DNA from: Arthrobacter cheniae
Lineage (GTDB): Bacteria > Actinomycetota > Actinomycetes > Actinomycetales > Micrococcaceae
Direction of reading: 5' to 3'
Assembly (NCBI RefSeq): GCF_003602275.1
Contig: NZ_QZVT01000005.1
Span: 10,895-74,894, forward strand
DNA: 64,000 bases
Both the position numbers and the translations under genes were made by a program. Below are positions 49,641 to 59,615 of the stretch, in pieces. Below the pieces are notes generated by a model. The model searched no databases. It had not been told where the DNA came from and worked only from the letters and a program-made list of their open reading frames with translations. Numbering within the stretch: the first letter of the stretch is position 1; each line of letters begins with the position of its first letter.

Positions 49641-49790
49641 TACCCGGACAGCTGGAAGCTACCCAACGAGGTTCATCGCTGGACAAGGAACGGCTTGTCA
49701 GGGTGCCGCCCACGCCACTGCAGCTCCCTCACCTCGCAGACCAGGACGATAGCGGCTCCGGCCGGCGCGCCCGGTTCCGCAGCGGTGGAG

Positions 49791-51866
49791 CTAGGCATGC
49801 CCGGCGGACTGCATCTGCCGGAGTTCCTTCTTCAGGTCGCCGACCTCGTCCCGGAGGCGGCCGGCGAGCTCGAACTGCAGCTCGCCGGCGGCGGCGTGCA
49901 TCTGGTCCGTGAGCTGCTGGATGAGATCGGTGAGATCTTCGGCCGGCACCGAGGCGAGCCCGGTGTGGCGCGCTACGCCCTTCTTCGGCTTCCTGCCCTT
50001 CCCCGCTTCCTCCAGGAGCGCGCGCGTGTCCGCGTCCTCGCGATTGATCGTGTCGGTGATGTCAGCGATCCGCTTGCGCAGGGGGGTGGGATCGATGCCG
50101 TGCTCGAGGTTGTGGGCGACCTGGATCTCACGGCGCCTGTTCGTCTCGTCGATCGCCCGTGCCATGGAGTCGGTGATGCGGTCCGCGTACATGTGGACCT
50201 CGCCGGACACGTTACGGGCTGCGCGGCCGATGGTCTGGATGAGGGAGGTGGCACTCCGGAGGAAACCCTCCTTGTCGGCGTCGAGGATACTGACGAGCGA
50301 CACCTCGGGCAGGTCGAGTCCTTCGCGGAGCAGGTTGATGCCGACCAGGACGTCGAACGTCCCCATGCGGAGCTCGCGCAGGAGTTCCACGCGCCGCAGG
50401 GTGTCCACGTCCGAGTGCAGGTACTCGACCTTCACGCCGTGCTCGAGCAGGTAGCCGGTGAGGTCCTCCGCCATGCGCTTGGTGAGGGTGGTGACGAGCA
50501 CGCGCTCGTTGATCTCCACGCGCTTCCGGATCTCCCCCAGGAGGTCGTCGATCTGACCCTTGGTCGGCTTCACGACGATCTCCGGATCGATGAGGCCCGT
50601 GGGGCGGATGATCTGCTGCACGAAACCATCGGCCTTGCCCAGCTCGTACTTGCCCGGCGTCGCCGAGAGGTAGACCGTCTGGCCGATGCGCTCGAGGAAC
50701 TCGTCCCACTTCAGCGGGCGGTTGTCCATCGCGGAGGGCAGGCGGAAACCGTGATCCACGAGGGTCCGCTTGCGCGAGGAGTCGCCCTCGTACATCGCGC
50801 CGATCTGGGGGATGGTCACGTGCGACTCGTCGACGACGAGCAGGAAGTCGTCGGGGAAGTAGTCGATCAGGCAGTGCGGCGCCGACGCCGGCCCGCGACC
50901 GTCGATGTGCCGGGAGTAGTTCTCGATGCCGTTGCAAAAGCCCATCTGCTGCATCATCTCGAGGTCGTAGGTCACCCGCATACGCAGCCGCTGCGCCTCG
51001 ACGAGCTTGTTCTGCGATTCGAACTCGGCGAGCCGCTGCTGCAGTTCATCCTCGATGTCCTTGATGGCACGCGTCATGCGGTCCTCGCCGGCCACGTAGT
51101 GCGACGCAGGGAAGACGTACATCTCCTCCTCCTCGCGGATGACGTTGCCCGTCAGGGGGTCGAGGGTGTAGATGTTCTCGACCTCGTCGCCGAAGAACTC
51201 GATGCGGAGGGCGTGCTCCTCGTACATGGGGATGATCTCGACGGTGTCGCCGCGCACGCGGAAGGTGCCGCGGTGGAAGTCGATGTCATTGCGCGTGTAC
51301 TGCATGCCGACGAACTGCCGCAGCAGCTCATCCCTGTTCATCTGGTCCCCGCGGCGCAGCGTGACCATCTTGTTGATGTACTCCTCGGGCGTACCGAGGC
51401 CGTAGATGCATGACACCGTGGCAACGACGATGACGTCCCTGCGAGTCAGCAGCGCATTGGTCGCGGAGTGACGCAGCCGCTCCACCTCCTCGTTGATCGA
51501 GGAGTCCTTCTCGATGAACGTGTCCGTCTGCGGGACGTACGCCTCGGGCTGGTAGTAGTCGTAGTAGGAGACGAAGTACTCGACCGCGTTGTTGGGCAGC
51601 AGCTCCCTGAACTCGTTGGCGAGCTGCGCCGCGAGGGTCTTGTTCTGCACCATGACGAGCGTGGGCCGCTGCACCTGTTCGATCAGCCAGGCGGTGGTCG
51701 CGCTCTTGCCCGTCCCGGTGGCCCCGAGCAGGACGACATCCTTCTCCCCGGCGTTGATCCGCTCGGCCAGTTCCTTGATGGCGGTGGGCTGGTCACCGGC
51801 CGGCTGGAACTCGCTGATGACCTCGAAAGGCGCCACGACACGCTTGATATCCTGCGCAAGACTCAT
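49791..51866 (-). CDS. uvrB: Excinuclease ABC subunit B
   Basis: Damage-verifying helicase-like subunit of nucleotide excision repair. The 691-aa protein has Walker [10 protein letters not shown] near residue 47, the beta-hairpin [14 protein letters not shown] around 95-108, DESHVT (motif II), QTIGRAARN (motif VI) and a C-terminal UVR helix pair for UvrC contact. Leftward, separated by 81 bases from coaE. Confidence 0.97.
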   Translation of the reverse strand: MSLAQDIKRVVAPFEVISEFQPAGDQPTAIKELAERINAGEKDVVLLGATGTGKSATTAWLIEQVQRPTLVMVQNKTLAAQLANEFRELLPNNAVEYFVSYYDYYQPEAYVPQTDTFIEKDSSINEEVERLRHSATNALLTRRDVIVVATVSCIYGLGTPEEYINKMVTLRRGDQMNRDELLRQFVGMQYTRNDIDFHRGTFRVRGDTVEIIPMYEEHALRIEFFGDEVENIYTLDPLTGNVIREEEEMYVFPASHYVAGEDRMTRAIKDIEDELQQRLAEFESQNKLVEAQRLRMRVTYDLEMMQQMGFCNGIENYSRHIDGRGPASAPHCLIDYFPDDFLLVVDESHVTIPQIGAMYEGDSSRKRTLVDHGFRLPSAMDNRPLKWDEFLERIGQTVYLSATPGKYELGKADGFVQQIIRPTGLIDPEIVVKPTKGQIDDLLGEIRKRVEINERVLVTTLTKRMAEDLTGYLLEHGVKVEYLHSDVDTLRRVELLRELRMGTFDVLVGINLLREGLDLPEVSLVSILDADKEGFLRSATSLIQTIGRAARNVSGEVHMYADRITDSMARAIDETNRRREIQVAHNLEHGIDPTPLRKRIADITDTINREDADTRALLEEAGKGRKPKKGVARHTGLASVPAEDLTDLIQQLTDQMHAAAGELQFELAGRLRDEVGDLKKELRQMQSAGHA

Positions 51867-51947
51867 GCCTTAACGGTAGTCCCTGCCGGTGACACTTCCC
51901 CCCGGATTTGCTCGCGGCTGAAAGGCCGCGCTGCTCGGCCGAGCCCT

Positions 51948-53030
51948 TCAGTCCGGTCGCGGTGGGGAGGAAATGGTGACCGTGACATCGATCGCCGGAT
52001 CGGCCGAGCGATGCAGGACGAGCGCACCAGTCGATGGGGACCCGCCCCGCTCGGCGTCGCGCGGAAAACCGGCTGCCGTCACGACCGTCGAAGCCTCCGC
52101 TCGATCGTCCTCCTGACCGAGGCGAACCTGCAGGTGCGCCCGAACGACGTCGTCCGTTCGATCCAACCCCTGGGTGGCCGATCCCGGCGCAGCCGACCCG
52201 ACGCGCATCCCGGCCGGCAGTGCTGCCACCAGTTTGCCCGTCATACGCCTCTCGAGTCCGCTGGTTCCCGGAAGGCCCCACGCCGCAGCGTCCCCGCCGG
52301 CTACGACGTCGGCGGAAGACACCGCGGTGTCCACAGCACCAGCACCAGCACCAGCACCAGCGCCAGCGCCAGCAAGGGTTGGGGACACCTCCGGACCGTC
52401 GGACCGTGGAGCCGGCCTGCCGGCCGCAAGATTGTCGCGGAACGGCACGATCCGGCGTTCCCACAGGACGGTCGTCGCGGTGAGGAGGTCATTGAGCGCA
52501 CGGTCGTTCACGAGGACGGCGTCCGCGGCGGCGAGGCGATCCGCGCGGGAGGCCTGCGCGGTGATGCGCTGCCGGGCGTCGCCCGGATCGATACCCCGCC
52601 GCTCGACCATCCGCGCGATCCGCTGTTCGTCCGGCGCATCGACGACGATCACCAGGTGGAACCGGGCGGCCTGGCGCGTCTCGACCAGCAGGGGGATGTC
52701 CTCGACCACCACTGCGTCGCCGGGGGCCCGCGCGATCAACCGGGCGGCTTCTGCGCGGACGCGGGGATGGACGATAGCGTTGAGCCGCTCCCGCTCGGAG
52801 CGGTCGCGGAAAACGAGGCGACCCAGCGCAGGTCGGTCCAGCGCGCCGTCCGCTCCAAGGACTCCTGGCCCGAAGGCGGCCACGACCTCGTCGAGGCCCT
52901 CGGTCCCCGGCTCGACCACGGCCCGCGCCAGGAGGTCGGCATCCACGATGACGGCCCCGAGGCGCCCGAGTTCGGCGGCAACGGCGGATTTTCCGGCCGC
53001 AATCCCTCCAGTCAGTCCGATGCGCAGCAT
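51948..53030 (-). CDS. coaE: Dephospho-CoA kinase with GrpB-like C-terminal extension
   Basis: The first 200 residues are dephospho-CoA kinase, the last step of CoA synthesis: P-loop GLTGGIAAGKSAVA near residue 7 and VVVDADLLAR... with VFRDRSERERLNAIVHPRVR near 78. A (Gly-Ala) repeat linker follows near 220, then about 125 residues resembling a degenerate GrpB/UPF0157 domain (GSAAPGSATQGLD..DDVV, TAAGFPRDAER). Actinobacterial CoaE is often fused to GrpB. Here the GrpB motif HIGSTAVPGL is replaced by GSAAPGSATQGL. I use ATG 53030 (360 aa); GTG 53036 is possible. Confidence 0.88.
   Translation of the reverse strand: MLRIGLTGGIAAGKSAVAAELGRLGAVIVDADLLARAVVEPGTEGLDEVVAAFGPGVLGADGALDRPALGRLVFRDRSERERLNAIVHPRVRAEAARLIARAPGDAVVVEDIPLLVETRQAARFHLVIVVDAPDEQRIARMVERRGIDPGDARQRITAQASRADRLAAADAVLVNDRALNDLLTATTVLWERRIVPFRDNLAAGRPAPRSDGPEVSPTLAGAGAGAGAGAGAVDTAVSSADVVAGGDAAAWGLPGTSGLERRMTGKLVAALPAGMRVGSAAPGSATQGLDRTDDVVRAHLQVRLGQEDDRAEASTVVTAAGFPRDAERGGSPSTGALVLHRSADPAIDVTVTISSPPRPD
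52335..52374. repeat. Hexanucleotide microsatellite in coaE
   Basis: Six and two-thirds copies of agcacc/agcgcc (four then two variants) encode the Gly-Ala linker between the kinase and GrpB-like parts. Slippage here would add or remove Gly-Ala pairs without changing the frame. Confidence 0.85.
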
Positions 53031-53171
53031 GAGCACACCCTAGCCCGTCCTCGCCCGTGCTTTCCGAAGGTCCCTCCGGCTGTCAAGGGACCGTCGGGCG
53101 CAGAGGGCAACTCGGGAAATGGCGGGACCCATGAATACGCTCAGTGCACTTACTTCTTATCGAGGAGAACC

Positions 53172-54842
53172 GTGACGATCACCCTCCAGGACCTTCAGGA
53201 CACCGCCGCCTCCACCTTCGGCTGGGACGATCTGCGCCCCGGCCAGGAGCGGGCCATGGAGGCGGTGCTCGAAGGTCACAGCGTCCTGTGCGTCATGCCC
53301 ACCGGGTCCGGGAAGTCGGCGATCTACCAGGTGCCTGCGATGGCGCTTCCCGGCGTCGCCGTCGTCATCTCCCCCTTGATCGCCCTACAGCACGACCAGG
53401 CGGAGTCGATCAACGAACACGCAGGCGCCACCCGGGCCCTTGCCATCAATTCGAGCATGAGGAAGAGCGAGGTCGCTGCGGCGTGGGAGGCGGCGGACGA
53501 CGACGACGAGTCCACGCGCGCGAAGTTCCTGTTCCTGGCCCCCGAGCAGGTCGCGCGGGACGACGTCGCGGCACGCCTGCGCGCCCTCGACGTCTCACTG
53601 GTCGTCGTCGACGAGGCGCACTGCGTCTCGTCGTGGGGACACGATTTCCGGCCGGACTACCTGCAGCTGGGCCACCTCGTGCGCGAACTCCAGGTGCCGG
53701 TGATCGCCCTCACGGCGACGGCCTCCCGCCCCGTGCAGAAAGAGATCGTCGAGAGGCTCCACCTGAAGGACCCGGTCGTCATGGCCGAGGGCTTCGACCG
53801 CCCGAATATCTTCCTCGACGTCATGCAGCATGTCGAGGGGGACGAGAAGCAGCGAGCCGTCCGCGACCACGTTCTCGGACTCGCCGGGCCGGGGCTCGTC
53901 TATGCCGCGACGAAGAAGGCGGCCGACAGGCTCGCCTCCGAGCTGCAGGAACATGGGCGGAGTGCGGACGTTTATCACGCCGGGCGGCTGAAGAGCGAAC
54001 GCGAAGCTGTCCACGAGGGCTTCCTCGACGGCTCGATCGATATCGTCGTCGCGACGACGGCCTTCGGCATGGGCATCGACAAGCCGGACGTGCGCTTTGT
54101 CGTGCATGCGGACATCTCGGACTCCCTGGACAGCTACTACCAGGAGATCGGCCGTGGTGGCCGTGACGGGCTCGACACACAGGCCGTTCTGCACTACCGC
54201 CCTGAGGATCTGTCCCTGCGACGATTCTTCGCTGCGAAGTCAGTCAACCGTACGCAGGTCCGCGAACTGTTTCTGCTCATCGCCGCCCAGGACAAGCCGG
54301 TGAAGATGAAAAAACTGAAGGAGCTGTCGGGCCTTTCCCCGCGTAAACTGACCGGGCTCCTCAACCTGCTCGCGGCGTCGGAGAGCATCGGTGACGGGGT
54401 GAAGGGCTACCGGGCCAGGAAGATCACCGCGGACGAGGCCGTCGAGAGAGTGGTGGAGCAGGCGGAGAACCGGGAGCGGATCGATCAGTCACGTGTCGAG
54501 ATGGCCCGCCGCTACGCCGAGACGAAGGGGTGCCGCCGACAGTTCCTGCTTGCCTACTTCGGGGAGGAACTCCCGGAGCCCTGCGGTAACTGCGGCAACT
54601 GCGCACGGGAGGCATCCGCGGTCCGGGCTCCCGAGCCGGCAGGAGCGACGCCCGCCGGAGAGGATGATGTGCCCTTCGAGGTCGACGCGACGGTAGAACA
54701 TCCGGAGTGGGGACCCGGCACCGTCATGGGCTACGAGGAGGGCATCATCACGGTCCTGTTCGACTCGGTCGGCTACAAGACCCTCTCGCTGGCGCTCGTG
54801 GAGGACAAGAACCTCCTCGCAGAAGTGCCGCCCGCCGCATAG
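53172..54842 (+). CDS. recQ: ATP-dependent DNA helicase RecQ
   Basis: A 556-aa RecQ-type 3'-5' DNA helicase. Walker A MPTGSGKSAIYQVPA lies near residue 40, DEAHC near 150 and motif VI QEIGRGGRDG near 325. The zinc-binding CRRQFLLAYFGEE..CGNCGNC is near 455. There is no HRDC domain; instead a final 60 residues (TVEHPEWGPGTVMGYEEG) form a short beta domain seen in actinobacterial RecQ. GTG 53172 follows AGGAGA three bases upstream; the open frame continues far upstream only as shadow of coaE and uvrB. Confidence 0.93.
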   Translation: MTITLQDLQDTAASTFGWDDLRPGQERAMEAVLEGHSVLCVMPTGSGKSAIYQVPAMALPGVAVVISPLIALQHDQAESINEHAGATRALAINSSMRKSEVAAAWEAADDDDESTRAKFLFLAPEQVARDDVAARLRALDVSLVVVDEAHCVSSWGHDFRPDYLQLGHLVRELQVPVIALTATASRPVQKEIVERLHLKDPVVMAEGFDRPNIFLDVMQHVEGDEKQRAVRDHVLGLAGPGLVYAATKKAADRLASELQEHGRSADVYHAGRLKSEREAVHEGFLDGSIDIVVATTAFGMGIDKPDVRFVVHADISDSLDSYYQEIGRGGRDGLDTQAVLHYRPEDLSLRRFFAAKSVNRTQVRELFLLIAAQDKPVKMKKLKELSGLSPRKLTGLLNLLAASESIGDGVKGYRARKITADEAVERVVEQAENRERIDQSRVEMARRYAETKGCRRQFLLAYFGEELPEPCGNCGNCAREASAVRAPEPAGATPAGEDDVPFEVDATVEHPEWGPGTVMGYEEGIITVLFDSVGYKTLSLALVEDKNLLAEVPPAA

Positions 54843-54853
54843 GGCGGGCGGCA
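54826..54853. terminator. Hairpin terminator after recQ
   Basis: An 11-bp perfect stem (54826-54836 with 54843-54853), overlapping the recQ stop, between convergent genes. Confidence 0.75.
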
Positions 54854-54866
54854 TGCCGATCCACGA

Positions 54867-55205
54867 CTACCGCGGCTGGGCCGGGTTGGTCGGGTCCCCT
54901 TGAGACGGCGGGTTGATCGGCGGACCGGACGTCGCAGGGCTCACCGGTGATCCGCCGGCGGTGCTCCCGACTTCCGGCAGCGAGGTTCCCGCGCCCTCGG
55001 ACAGGTCCGCACCGCCCTGCACCGCGCGGAGCCGCTGCTGCAGCACCAGCTTCACGGGCAGGCGATCGCCATGGGCTTCCTCGTAGTCGAGCAACGCTTG
55101 CAGGCCCCCCTCATCGAGCCCCGTGATGCGTGTCGGTAACGTCCCGAGGGGGATGTGGTCGTAGTCGGGCAGGGGCAGTTCGTCACGGCCTGGTGATCCG
55201 GTCAC
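54867..55205 (-). CDS. Conserved hypothetical protein
   Basis: A 112-aa soluble protein. The first 65 residues look like a compact helical domain (DELPLPDYDHIPLGTLPTRI..LDEGGLQALLDYEEAHGDRLP), a pattern I recall from actinobacterial hypothetical proteins of unknown role. The rest is a Pro/Ser/Gly-rich disordered tail. Start GTG 55205. Convergent with recQ. Confidence 0.8.
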   Translation of the reverse strand: MTGSPGRDELPLPDYDHIPLGTLPTRITGLDEGGLQALLDYEEAHGDRLPVKLVLQQRLRAVQGGADLSEGAGTSLPEVGSTAGGSPVSPATSGPPINPPSQGDPTNPAQPR

Positions 55206-55444
55206 GTCAACTCCTAGTTCAATTCAGAAGCATGCTGAGTGATTCCACCCTAGGGATCGCCGGCGGCGAGGGGCAAGCACCTTCTCTCCCGTCGCCGGAT
55301 GGACCAGCGCACCGGAAGCCGTGTAGCGGTAGCCCCTCAATGGCACCCGCGCGAGGCCGCGTGTGGCCGATGGTGAGGGGTGTCCGCTGTGTATCCTGTA
55401 ACTTCGTACTCGATCAAGACGACCCTGTTGCCGAGGCTGGAACT

Positions 55445-56158
55445 GTGACTTCACCGATGGAAGAACTGACTTTCGTCTTCGCCAGGCTCAAGGGCCTCCT
55501 GCTGACGGATTCGAAGGCCAGCGAGGCGGTTGAGGACCTTGCGGAGGCCGTGAAAAAGTCGGTACCCGGGTCCCTCGGAGCCGGCGTGTCCCTCATCGAC
55601 GATCAGGGCCGGAAGCGGAGCACGGGCTACACCGACGATGTCGTGGCGGCAGCCGACGAGCTGCAGTACGAGCTCGGCCAGGGCCCGTGCCTCACGGCCT
55701 GGGCTGCTGAGTCGACAGTGCAGATCGACGACGTCCGGACCGACGACCGATGGCCGCTGTGGAGAGAAGCCGTCGCCGATCTTCCGCTGCGCTCCACCCT
55801 GAGCATCGCGCTCGTCCATGACAGGAGGAGCATCGGCGCCCTCAAGGTGTACTCACCCCTTCCCTCCGCCTTCTCCGCCCAGGATCGCAAGCAGCTGGTC
55901 CTTCTCGCCTCCCCGGCCGCGACGCTGCTCGGTACCGCCCAACCGGACACTGCTCCCGCCGCGGCGAGCAAGGCCCTTCAGCACGCCCTGGCCACCAGGG
56001 ACCTCATCCATACGGCGCGGGGCGTCCTCATGGAACGACACGGCCTCGATGCAGACACCGCCATGCGACGCATGCTGACCGAGGCGGCCTCCACGAAGAC
56101 CGACCTGAAAGCCGTAGCCCTCTCCGTCATCAACGGCACCGCCGGCAGCTCCCACTGA
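55445..56158 (+). CDS. GAF and ANTAR domain protein
   Basis: A 237-aa protein with an N-terminal GAF domain (about 10-155; QYELGQGPCLTAWAAESTVQIDDV) and a C-terminal ANTAR domain (about 175-230) with DLIHTARGVLMERHGLDADTAMRRML. ANTAR proteins bind mRNA hairpins and prevent termination. Start GTG 55445, eight bases after GAGG; ATG 55457 is an alternative. A paralogue is at 21077. Confidence 0.85.
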   Translation: MTSPMEELTFVFARLKGLLLTDSKASEAVEDLAEAVKKSVPGSLGAGVSLIDDQGRKRSTGYTDDVVAAADELQYELGQGPCLTAWAAESTVQIDDVRTDDRWPLWREAVADLPLRSTLSIALVHDRRSIGALKVYSPLPSAFSAQDRKQLVLLASPAATLLGTAQPDTAPAAASKALQHALATRDLIHTARGVLMERHGLDADTAMRRMLTEAASTKTDLKAVALSVINGTAGSSH

Positions 56159-56169
56159 AGGCGCAGCCC

Positions 56170-56577
56170 GTGGAGAACCATCCAGATCACGAATTCCAGC
56201 GGGTCAACCTCCTCCGGGCGGTTCGTCATGCACAGATCGAAGCGAGCCAACTCTGGCTGCACTACTTCGGCCTCGGCGGAGACGCCGGCGAGTACGAGGT
56301 GGAAGCCTACCTGCACGGCTCCTTCACCCTCCCGCCCCTTCAGCGCGACCTCCTCGCGCACGCGGCGAACGAATTGATCGACGGTCTGCCCCCGCCACCG
56401 AGAGCCCCCTACAGTACCGACTCAGCCGGCGACGCCGGGCCCGGACCCGACACCGAACCGGCCGAGGCGGATGTCGTCCGATCGGCTGGTCCCTCCCTCG
56501 ACTGGCTCTTCGACGCCGCGCCTGATGACAGTGATCCCGGCAGCCGTGACCCTGATGCCGGTACCATCCCTCCCTGA
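56170..56577 (+). CDS. Hypothetical protein
   Basis: A 135-aa soluble protein that starts 11 bases after the GAF-ANTAR stop, likely the same operon. The first 80 residues are helical and folded (VNLLRAVRHAQIEASQLWLHYFGLGGD, then LPPLQRDLLAHAANELID); the last 55 are acidic and Pro/Asp-rich. No family is recognised. The initiation codon is GTG. Confidence 0.65.
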   Translation: MENHPDHEFQRVNLLRAVRHAQIEASQLWLHYFGLGGDAGEYEVEAYLHGSFTLPPLQRDLLAHAANELIDGLPPPPRAPYSTDSAGDAGPGPDTEPAEADVVRSAGPSLDWLFDAAPDDSDPGSRDPDAGTIPP

Positions 56578-56616
56578 CCGGGCGTGCAGGTCCGCGGAAC
56601 CGTCGCGGCACCTAGG

Positions 56617-57792
56617 ATGGAGCGGGTGACCCCGTTGAACCTCGACCTGCTGCGCCGTCGTCCCGATATCGAGGCACCGGAACTGGTCGCCGTCGACGCA
56701 GCCGACCGACTCCTCCTCGGTCTCGCCGCCGACAGACTCCGATCGCCGGGCATGATCGCGACGATCAATGACTCCTACGGCGCACTCACCCTCGGAGCTG
56801 CGGATCTGACGGGCGGCAGCGGTATCCGCGCGTTCCAGGACGGTATCGTGCACGAACGGGCTCTCGCACTCAACGCCGAGGACCAGGGCCTGCGGGATGC
56901 GTACCGATCCCTCCCCCTGACTCCGGCCCTGCTCGACGACGTCTCGACCGTGCTGCTGCGACTGCCGCGCTCGCTCGATGAACTCGATGAGCTCGCATGG
57001 ACCATCGCCGCCCACGCCCGACCGGACGTCCAGGTGCTGGCCGCGGGGCGGATCAAGCACATGTCCGTCTCCATGAATGCGATCCTCGGACGGTACTTCG
57101 GCTCAGTCACCGCAAGTCTCGCCCGGCAGAAGTCGCGTGTCCTCATCGCGGCCGGGCCCCGTCCAGTCCCTCCCACCACGTTTCCACGGCGGGCCACATA
57201 CGACGTCGGCCTTGACCGGCCACTGGAGCTGCGCGCCTTCGGTGCCACCTTCGGTGGTGCGTCGCTCGACCCCGGGACGCGCCTCCTGCTCCCCCACCTG
57301 CGCGGAATCGGCCGAGCACTCCCCCCGGCGGCAGCCGCTTCCACCAAGCGGGATCGGCCCGGAGCGATCATCGACCTCGGCAGCGGGAACGGTGCCATCT
57401 CGTCCTACCTCGCGCTGTGCACTCCCGGCCTCAGCATCCTTGCGACGGACCAGTCTGCGTCGGCTGCCGCATCGACGACGGCGACTGCCATAGCGAACGG
57501 CGTCGCCGGCCGCATCGAGGTCACCCGGGATGACGCACTGTCGCTCGTCCCGGACGCATCCGCCCGCGTGATCGTCCTCAATCCACCCTTCCACATCGGC
57601 AGTACGGTGCACGCGGGTATCGCCCACCGGCTCTTCGACGCGTGCGCCCGCGTCCTCTCGCCAGGTGGTGAGCTGTGGACCGTCTGGAACAGTCACCTCC
57701 GCTACCGGCCCGTGCTCGAACGCGTCATCGGACCTACGCGCCAGCTGGAACGCTCTCCGCGGTTCACCGTGACGGTCTCGACCAGGCGGTAG
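56617..57792 (+). CDS. RlmG/RsmC-like RNA methyltransferase
   Basis: Class I SAM methyltransferase of about 391 aa with the RlmG/RsmC layout: a divergent N-terminal domain (1-200) and a catalytic domain with AIIDLGSGNGAISSYLA near residue 250 and the NPPFHIGS motif (near 320) that marks base N-methylation of guanine. It probably makes m2G in 23S or 16S rRNA; the exact position is unknown. Start near ATG 56617 is likely; GTG 56626 is possible. Terminator follows. Confidence 0.82.
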   Translation: MERVTPLNLDLLRRRPDIEAPELVAVDAADRLLLGLAADRLRSPGMIATINDSYGALTLGAADLTGGSGIRAFQDGIVHERALALNAEDQGLRDAYRSLPLTPALLDDVSTVLLRLPRSLDELDELAWTIAAHARPDVQVLAAGRIKHMSVSMNAILGRYFGSVTASLARQKSRVLIAAGPRPVPPTTFPRRATYDVGLDRPLELRAFGATFGGASLDPGTRLLLPHLRGIGRALPPAAAASTKRDRPGAIIDLGSGNGAISSYLALCTPGLSILATDQSASAAASTTATAIANGVAGRIEVTRDDALSLVPDASARVIVLNPPFHIGSTVHAGIAHRLFDACARVLSPGGELWTVWNSHLRYRPVLERVIGPTRQLERSPRFTVTVSTRR

Positions 57793-57819
57793 GAGACAGG
57801 CCTACGCACACAGATGAAA

Positions 57820-57848
57820 AAGGCCCCCGTCCAGTGGACGGGGGCCTT
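57820..57848. terminator. Bidirectional hairpin terminator
   Basis: A perfect 13-bp stem (57820-57832 with 57836-57848), 3-base loop agt, flanked by an A-run on the left and cttctt on the right, between convergent genes. Confidence 0.92.
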
Positions 57849-57871
57849 CTTCGGTTCAGCTATGAGGTAGC

Positions 57872-59344
57872 TTACGCTCCGGTCAGCTTCTCACGGAGAG
57901 CCGCGAGCGCCTCGTCCGAGGCGAGCGTGCCCGATCCGGTGTCGGCGACGACGGGCTCCGAGGAGTAGCTCGTCGAGTTCGACTCCACAGGCTCGTTCGC
58001 TGCAGCGGCGTCATCGGACGCGTGCTGCACAACCTGCTTCTTGTGGGACTCCCAGCGTGACTGGGCCTCGGCGTACTGAGCCTCCCAGGCAGCGCGCTGG
58101 GTCTCGTAGCCCTCGAGCCATTCGTTCGACTCGGGGTCGAAGCCCTCCGGGTACTTGTAGTTGCCCTCTTCGTCGTACTCGGCAGCCATACCGTACAGCG
58201 CCGGATCGAACTCGGTGCTGTCGGCGTCGACACCCTCGTTGGCCTGCTTGAGGCTGAGGGAGATCCGGCGGCGTTCGAGGTCGATGTCGATGACCTTGAC
58301 GAAGAGCTCGTCGCCCACGGAGACGACCTGCTCGGCCAGTTCGACGTGGCGGACCGCGAGCTCGGAGATGTGCACGAGGCCTTCGATGCCGTCTTCGACG
58401 CGAACGAACGCGCCGAACGGAACGAGCTTCGTGACCTTACCCGGGACAACCTGGCCCAGGGCGTGCGTGCGTGCGAAGGTCTGCCATGGATCTTCCTGGG
58501 TGGCCTTCAGCGACAGCGAGACGCGCTCGCGATCGAGATCGACCTCGAGTACCTCCACGGTGACTTCCTGACCGACCTCGACGACCTCGGACGGGTGGTC
58601 GATGTGCTTCCAGGACAGCTCGGAGACGTGGACGAGGCCGTCGACGCCGCCGAGGTCCACGAATGCACCGAAGTTGACGATCGAGGAGACGACGCCCGGA
58701 CGGACCTGGCCCTTCTCGAGCTTGTTGAGGAACGTCGAGCGGACCTCGGACTGGGTCTGCTCGAGCCACGCACGACGCGACAGCACGACGTTGTTGCGGT
58801 TCTTGTCGAGCTCGATGATCTTCGCTTCGATCTGCTGGCCGATGTACGGAGCCAGGTCGCGAACACGACGCATCTCGACGAGGGACGCGGGCAGGAAGCC
58901 GCGCAGGCCGATGTCCAGGATGAGGCCACCCTTGACGACCTCGATGACGGTACCGGTGACGACGCCGTCTTCTTCCTTGACCTTCTCGATGTCGCCCCAG
59001 GCGCGCTCGTACTGAGCACGCTTCTTGGACAGGATCAGTCGGCCTTCTTTGTCTTCCTTGGTGAGAACCAGAGCCTCGACCTGATCGCCCACGGAGACGA
59101 CGTCTCCGGGATCGACGTCGTGCTTGATGGACAGCTCACGGGAAGGAATGACACCCTCGGTCTTGTAACCGATGTCGAGCAGGACCTCGTCGCGGTCAAC
59201 CTTGACGACCGTACCCTCGACGAGATCTCCGTCGTTGAAGTACTTGATGGTTGCGTCGATCGCTGCGAGAAAGTCCTCAGCGGTGCCGATGTCGTTGATG
59301 GCGACGACGGGGGCACCTTGCTTCTCGGTGGTGGTGATGGTCAT
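57872..59344 (-). CDS. rpsA: 30S ribosomal protein S1
   Basis: Binds mRNA and the 30S subunit during initiation. The 490-aa protein has four S1 RNA-binding domains: GTVVKVDRDEVLLDIGYKTEG near 43, GTVIEVVKGGLILDIGLRGFLP near 128, GVVSSIVNFGAFVDLGGVDGL near 215, GKVTKLVPFGAFVRVEDGIEGL near 300 (each in pieces). This is the actinobacterial four-domain form, shorter than the six-domain E. coli protein. The C-terminal 100 residues are Ala/Glu-rich. Start ATG 59344. Confidence 0.96.
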   Translation of the reverse strand: MTITTTEKQGAPVVAINDIGTAEDFLAAIDATIKYFNDGDLVEGTVVKVDRDEVLLDIGYKTEGVIPSRELSIKHDVDPGDVVSVGDQVEALVLTKEDKEGRLILSKKRAQYERAWGDIEKVKEEDGVVTGTVIEVVKGGLILDIGLRGFLPASLVEMRRVRDLAPYIGQQIEAKIIELDKNRNNVVLSRRAWLEQTQSEVRSTFLNKLEKGQVRPGVVSSIVNFGAFVDLGGVDGLVHVSELSWKHIDHPSEVVEVGQEVTVEVLEVDLDRERVSLSLKATQEDPWQTFARTHALGQVVPGKVTKLVPFGAFVRVEDGIEGLVHISELAVRHVELAEQVVSVGDELFVKVIDIDLERRRISLSLKQANEGVDADSTEFDPALYGMAAEYDEEGNYKYPEGFDPESNEWLEGYETQRAAWEAQYAEAQSRWESHKKQVVQHASDDAAAANEPVESNSTSYSSEPVVADTGSGTLASDEALAALREKLTGA

Positions 59345-59615
59345 GTAGTTGGGACTCCGTTGTGGATGATGACGTGCTCCGGTCATGGGAGACACCGCAG
59401 TTCCAGCCGGGCTGGAGCGGGTTCCGATGTCCGGATGTGGACGAAATGGAATGAACCTCGGAAGATTCAGGAGTGGTGGTGCTCCCGGGAGGACGTCGGC
59501 TGTTGCCGGAACCCGCCAGGGCGCACTACGCGCCTGTCTAGTCTATCCGCGGCCCCCAAGACCGTCAAAGCAGATGTCCCTTCCGGCGCCGCAGCCGGGA
59601 GCGTCGTCGTCGGAA

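Noticed and set aside
51468-53171. Long plus-strand open frame joined to recQ (1124 codons)
   Set aside because: The part before 53172 is the antisense of uvrB and coaE, Arg/Pro-rich and without family motifs; the RecQ start with a ribosome-binding site is at 53172.
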